DNA of 64,000 nucleotides from an uncultured Prevotellaceae bacterium (GTDB lineage: Bacteria; Bacteroidota; Bacteroidia; Bacteroidales; Bacteroidaceae). The position numbers and the translations under genes are program-made. The notes beneath the pieces are model-generated. The model did no database searches. It worked only from the letters and a program-made list of their open reading frames with translations, and was not told where the DNA came from. Positions 60,714-64,000 of this stretch are shown piece after piece (the first letter of the stretch is position 1; each line of letters begins with the position of its first letter). The DNA is taken from assembly GCA_937898415.1 (NCBI GenBank), contig CALDLA010000099.1, positions 69,321-133,320 of the forward strand, in the 5' to 3' direction.

Positions 60714-62353
60714 AAAAGTTGCAAGCATTATTATTTCTGGCTTTGGCCACGACGCTATCCATAATGGCAGATGATAGGTTGTCGATGTTGCCGTGTCCCA
60801 TCCTTGGTGGTGAGTTGAGTAATTCTGCTGCTACGTCGGTGGAGGACATCGACGAGGTAATGCCACGGATGCGGTCGTTGGGGCTGAACACGGTGCTCGT
60901 GCCAGCATACTGGGAGTTGATGGAGCCTGTGGAGGGTAAATTCGACTTCAAGCTCATTGACCGCACCATTGACGTGGCGCGACGGGAGCAGTTGCACGTC
61001 GTATTCCTTTGGTTCGGCGCGTGGAAGAATTCCATGTCGTGCTATACGCCTGGGTGGTTCAAACAGGATACGAAGCGGTTTCCTCGGGCGATGACTGCCG
61101 AGGGGAAACAGATGGAGATAGCATCGTGTTTCAGCGACAATGTGCTGCAGGCCGACCTCAAAGCCTTCTCGGCACTCATGCAGCATATCCGCGAGAAAGA
61201 CCCACAGCGCGAGGTAGTCATCATGATGCAGATAGAAAACGAAATCGGTATGCTGGAGTCGGCACGCGACCATTCGCCATTGGCTGAGAAGGCATATAAA
61301 AAGGAGCGCTGGGCAGAGCGATACGGTACGGATGAGTATGCCGACGAGAAATTTATGGCACTGAGCTATGCCCGTTATGTGGAGCATCTGGCCAAGGCTG
61401 CCCGTGATATCCACGACATGCCGCTCTACGTGAATGCCGCGATGAATAGTCGTGGACGCCGTCCTGGCGAATACCCGTCGGCAGGACCGTTGGCACATCT
61501 CATCGACTTCTGGCATGAGGGGGCTCCGAGTATCGACCTGCTCGCCCCCGACATCTACGACACGGGCTTCAAGTCGTGGTGTGCGCAGTATGCGATGCCT
61601 TTGAGGCCTCAGGAAAGGCTACGGGTAGGCGCATCAGCGGGAATTGGCGGCAAGGTGAAGAATCGTCTTTTTATCCCTGAGAGCCGTTGCTGCGAGAATA
61701 GTGGTGTACGTGCTCTCTATGCCTTCGGCGAGCATCAGGCCATTGGCTTCTCGCCCTTCGCCATCGACCAGGCCAGCGAGAAAGAGACAGAATCCGTGAC
61801 AAAAGCCTACGGACTCATAAAACAGTTGGCTGCAGCAAATTCTTCACTCTTCACTTTTCACTCTTCACTTAAAACTTGGGGTTTACTCTTCGACCAAGAA
61901 GACAATGAGCGCATCATTGATGACAACGGCGTGATAATGACCTGCCGCCATTACTTCACCCTACCCTGGGATCCCCGTGCCACTGATGGCAGTACGTGGC
62001 CTGAGGGCGGTGCCATGCTTATCCGTCTTGGCAAGTTTGACTACCTGTTGGCAGGCAGTGGTGTGGTCATCGACTTCAAGACTCCATCTGAGAAGCAACA
62101 AGAACAGCAAAAGACATTAGGTGAGGACGGTTTTGCAGAGGCGGCAGCAAATTCTTCACTTTTCACTCTTCACTCTTCACTTTTTACAGGCAAGCGTCTC
62201 GGCCTTCTTTCTGTCGATGAAGTCGAAATGTACTCTACTGGCACAATACAGTACCTCCGTCGTCACAATGGTGACCAGACTCACCAAGGCCGCCACGCCC
62301 GCATCGGCGTCGGCGAGTGGAAACTGCTGCACATCCTTCTTTATGAATATTAA
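60710..62353 (+). CDS. GH35-like secreted glycosidase with DUF5597-type C-terminus
   Basis: 547 residues. Signal peptide MKKLQALLFLALATTLSIMA. A TIM barrel with VPAYWELMEPVEGKFDF and acid/base MQIENEIGML is typical of GH35/GH42-like beta-galactosidases. The C-terminal part (from about 370) resembles DUF5597. Two in-frame insertions made of heptanucleotide repeats encode NSSLFTFHSSL (61845) and NSSLFTLHSSLFT (62157); both share the flank GCAGCAAATTCTTCACT. Substrate uncertain; the neighbouring esterase suggests a xylan side chain. Confidence 0.85.
   Translation: MKKLQALLFLALATTLSIMADDRLSMLPCPILGGELSNSAATSVEDIDEVMPRMRSLGLNTVLVPAYWELMEPVEGKFDFKLIDRTIDVARREQLHVVFLWFGAWKNSMSCYTPGWFKQDTKRFPRAMTAEGKQMEIASCFSDNVLQADLKAFSALMQHIREKDPQREVVIMMQIENEIGMLESARDHSPLAEKAYKKERWAERYGTDEYADEKFMALSYARYVEHLAKAARDIHDMPLYVNAAMNSRGRRPGEYPSAGPLAHLIDFWHEGAPSIDLLAPDIYDTGFKSWCAQYAMPLRPQERLRVGASAGIGGKVKNRLFIPESRCCENSGVRALYAFGEHQAIGFSPFAIDQASEKETESVTKAYGLIKQLAAANSSLFTFHSSLKTWGLLFDQEDNERIIDDNGVIMTCRHYFTLPWDPRATDGSTWPEGGAMLIRLGKFDYLLAGSGVVIDFKTPSEKQQEQQKTLGEDGFAEAAANSSLFTLHSSLFTGKRLGLLSVDEVEMYSTGTIQYLRRHNGDQTHQGRHARIGVGEWKLLHILLYEY
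61832..61872. repeat. Heptamer insertion 1 in the GH35-like gene
   Basis: CACTCTT, CACTTTT, CACTCTT, CACTTAA (61845-61872) preceded by GCAGCAAATTCTT. Reads NSSLFTFHSSLK in frame. Confidence 0.9.
62144..62184. repeat. Heptamer insertion 2 in the GH35-like gene
   Basis: CACTTTT, CACTCTT, CACTCTT, CACTTTT (62157-62184) preceded by the same GCAGCAAATTCTT flank. Reads NSSLFTLHSSLFT in frame. Confidence 0.9.
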
Positions 62354-62357
62354 ATAA

Positions 62358-63344
62358 ATGAAGAAATCGTTTTTTATGCGGATGGTGGTTACGATGCTAT
62401 TCGTAGTAATGAACAGTTTGACTCTACCCCTATCTGCACAGAGTATCTTGCAGCGAGTTGACAGCATGCTGACCCGGAAATACCTCATCGGCGACATCGA
62501 CACGGCCTACATCGTGCGGCCACACACCAAGTGGACCATCACGGCGAGGATGAATGTGTCGGGGGCAAAGATTGAGGCCGAGGGTATAGATGATGGCCGG
62601 CATTTCAAGTCGGAGATGGAAGCCAACAGGAAGGCGACGCTCAGCGTGGCCGTCAGTTACCTCGGTATCTCGCTCAGCGCCGCGCTCAATCCCGCCAAGA
62701 TGATGGGCAAGTACCACGACTTTGAACTGAACTTCAATAGCTACGGCAGACGCTTCGGCTTCGACATCATCTATCAGGATGCCAAGAACTTCACAGGCTG
62801 GCACGACCATCAGGGCATGGAGCGTATCGAATTGCCCGACGGTATGCTTTCGGTGAAGACCCTGAACATGAATGCCTATTACGTCTTCAACAGCCGCCGT
62901 TTCTCCTATCCCGCCGCCTTCTCGCAGAGCTACTTCCAGCGCCGCTCTGCCGGCAGCTTCCTGTTGGCAGCGTCGGGCATGGGCCAACACGCCACACTCG
63001 ACTGGCAAGAGGCGATGCAGCTGAAGATGACAAACATCGGCCTTGGGGCTGGATACGGCTATAACTACGTACCGGGAAAGGGATGGCTGCTGCATATCTC
63101 CGCCCTCCCAACGTTCATTGCTTACAGTAAAACTTCGATGTCTTTCGGTGACACCAACATCCCCTTGCGCTACCACTTCCCAGAGGTCATCATTACTGGA
63201 CGTGGCTCCATTGTCCGTCAGTGGAGCAATAAATTCGTCGGCATGTCGATGGTGTTCAACTTCACCAACATCGGCAATGAGGAAAGCCTCGCCATACATA
63301 ACACAAAATGGCGCATCCGTACATTCTTCGGCCTAAGGTTGTAG
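62358..63344 (+). CDS. DUF4421 family envelope protein
   Basis: 328 residues, complete. A signal peptide ends near LPLSAQ (about 27). The mature protein is beta-rich with FELNFNSYGRRFGFDIIYQ and NSRRFSYPAAFSQSYFQRR, and a terminal RIRTFFGLRL. Homologous to the partial gene at 1-828. It starts 4 bp after the GH35-like gene and is third in the esterase-glycosidase unit, which suggests an outer-membrane role alongside polysaccharide use, though this is inferred from position only. Confidence 0.82.
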   Translation: MKKSFFMRMVVTMLFVVMNSLTLPLSAQSILQRVDSMLTRKYLIGDIDTAYIVRPHTKWTITARMNVSGAKIEAEGIDDGRHFKSEMEANRKATLSVAVSYLGISLSAALNPAKMMGKYHDFELNFNSYGRRFGFDIIYQDAKNFTGWHDHQGMERIELPDGMLSVKTLNMNAYYVFNSRRFSYPAAFSQSYFQRRSAGSFLLAASGMGQHATLDWQEAMQLKMTNIGLGAGYGYNYVPGKGWLLHISALPTFIAYSKTSMSFGDTNIPLRYHFPEVIITGRGSIVRQWSNKFVGMSMVFNFTNIGNEESLAIHNTKWRIRTFFGLRL

Positions 63345-63351
63345 GCATTAC

Positions 63352-63534
63352 CCCATGGAAGGAACGGGAAATGACAATTCCCAATCCACCATTGCTGGCT
63401 GTCTGGGGTGAGAACGACCCTTCGTGCCCAATGCCGAGATTCATTTCGTTCCCAGCGGCCATTTCGCATTAGAGAGCCATCATACAGAGATTGCCCGCCT
63501 GATGCACGAGTTTCTTGGCAGAGTTTTGAAGTGA
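63352..63534 (+). pseudogene. Frameshifted 3' relic of an alpha/beta hydrolase
   Basis: PWKEREMTIPNPPLLAVWGE then NDP is in one frame and FVPNAEIHFVPSGHFALESH then HTEIARLMHEFLGRVLK in the next, ending at TGA 63532. Together they match the C-terminal third of alpha/beta hydrolases (VWGxNDP acid segment, then PNAEIHxxxxGHFALE with the catalytic His). About 10-20 residues normally between NDP and PNAE are missing at the frameshift, and the 5' two thirds are absent. Confidence 0.75.
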
Positions 63535-63567
63535 TTATATGCGCTCGACAATTGGGGCGACAAATAG

Positions 63568-64000
63568 TTACTCCCTCTTTGGCTGAAGGCTCTGGCGGTA
63601 GTCGCTGGGCGACTGGCCGAGGTGCTTGGAGCAGTAGCGGCTGAAATGGGAGAGCGATGAGAAATCCATCAGTTCGGCTATCTGGGTGAGCGACAGACGC
63701 TCGTCGCCCAGATAGTTTTTCAGTATGGGTACGGTGTGGCGGTGGATGTACGAGCTGACGCTGTGGCCTGTCACGCGCTTAATGGTGGCAGAAAGGTATT
63801 TGGGTGACACATTCAGCCGCTCTGCATAGTAGCTCACATCGCGCTCTGTTCGGCTGATGCCAGTAGCAAGCAGAGCCATCAGTTGTTTTACGATGTAGGC
63901 TGTGCGGTCGGTATGCGTATCGGTGGCGTCGCGCTGGGCGTGCGGCTCGAAGATGTCGTACATCATCGTCAGGCAGAGACTGCCCATCAGTTCGCGATAG
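63568..64000 (-). CDS. AraC family regulator, 5' end outside the window
   Basis: At least 143 residues are visible; the frame stays open past the right edge (YREL before MGSLCLTMMYD), so the N-terminal ligand domain is missing. The visible part is the AraC double HTH: DVSYYAERLNVSPKYLSATI and IAELMDFSSLSHFSRYCSKH, then LGQSPSDYRQSL. Target unknown; it is convergent with the esterase-glycosidase-DUF4421 unit. Confidence 0.9.
   Translation of the reverse strand, partial: YRELMGSLCLTMMYDIFEPHAQRDATDTHTDRTAYIVKQLMALLATGISRTERDVSYYAERLNVSPKYLSATIKRVTGHSVSSYIHRHTVPILKNYLGDERLSLTQIAELMDFSSLSHFSRYCSKHLGQSPSDYRQSLQPKRE

Overview
The window looks like a chromosomal segment of a Prevotella-type member of the Bacteroidales. 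The reasons are the TAnnTTTG -7 promoter elements in front of most transcription units, the absence of Shine-Dalgarno sequences, a PorQ-like type IX secretion protein, UpxY-type NusG, DUF4421 and DUF6078 family proteins, and plant polysaccharide enzymes (GH10, GH94, acetylxylan esterase). No insertion sequence, phage, rRNA or CRISPR array was seen; one tRNA (Ser, GGA) is present.

Layout. 1-1816 (minus): a DUF4421 protein cut by the left edge and a Gfo/Idh/MocA oxidoreductase. 1906-3829: a six-helix membrane protein overlapping hisB. 3830-4173: non-coding, with a 22-bp array of short palindromes. 4174-10714: ilvD, ilvB, ilvN, an acyl-ACP thioesterase and a membrane-anchored AraC-type regulator; ilvC is not present. 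10817-25577: a tightly packed run of 13 same-strand genes of unknown function behind one recognisable promoter. Zinc-ribbon/transmembrane proteins, lipoproteins, a TerB-like protein and two large signal-peptide/TM proteins share duplicated domains. This is the best candidate for an undescribed envelope system. 25594-34169: a dolichyl-phosphate-mannose-synthase-like glycosyltransferase, mfd, a small outer-membrane barrel, an UpxY/NusG protein with a long C-terminal extension, and clpB. 34364-39457: a GH10 xylanase convergent with a GH94 phosphorylase. 39611-48157: alpha-2-macroglobulin, DUF1573, meaB, ispH. 48171-49795 (minus): porQ-like and cmk. 49921-52478: tonB-like, polyprenyl synthase, tatD. 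Then come tRNA-Ser and a SpoIIE-type phosphatase, and a second 22-bp palindrome array at about 54963. 55181-59324: DUF6078, a YccF remnant, an AraC regulator and a redox group (ferritin-like, winged helix, rubredoxin, MBL-rubredoxin, FMN reductase). 59418-63344: acetylxylan esterase, a GH35-like enzyme and DUF4421. The right edge holds an alpha/beta-hydrolase relic and a partial AraC regulator.

Two classes of short repeat stand out. (1) Two intergenic arrays have exactly the same geometry, a 15-bp 7-1-7 palindrome every 22 bp, but unrelated sequence. (2) A heptanucleotide repeat family (CACTCTT/CACTTTT and relatives) occurs at nine places. It sits just upstream of -7 elements, directly against start codons, and in frame inside ispH, tatD and a glycosidase.

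All calls are from reading the sequence and recalling families; no database search was run.
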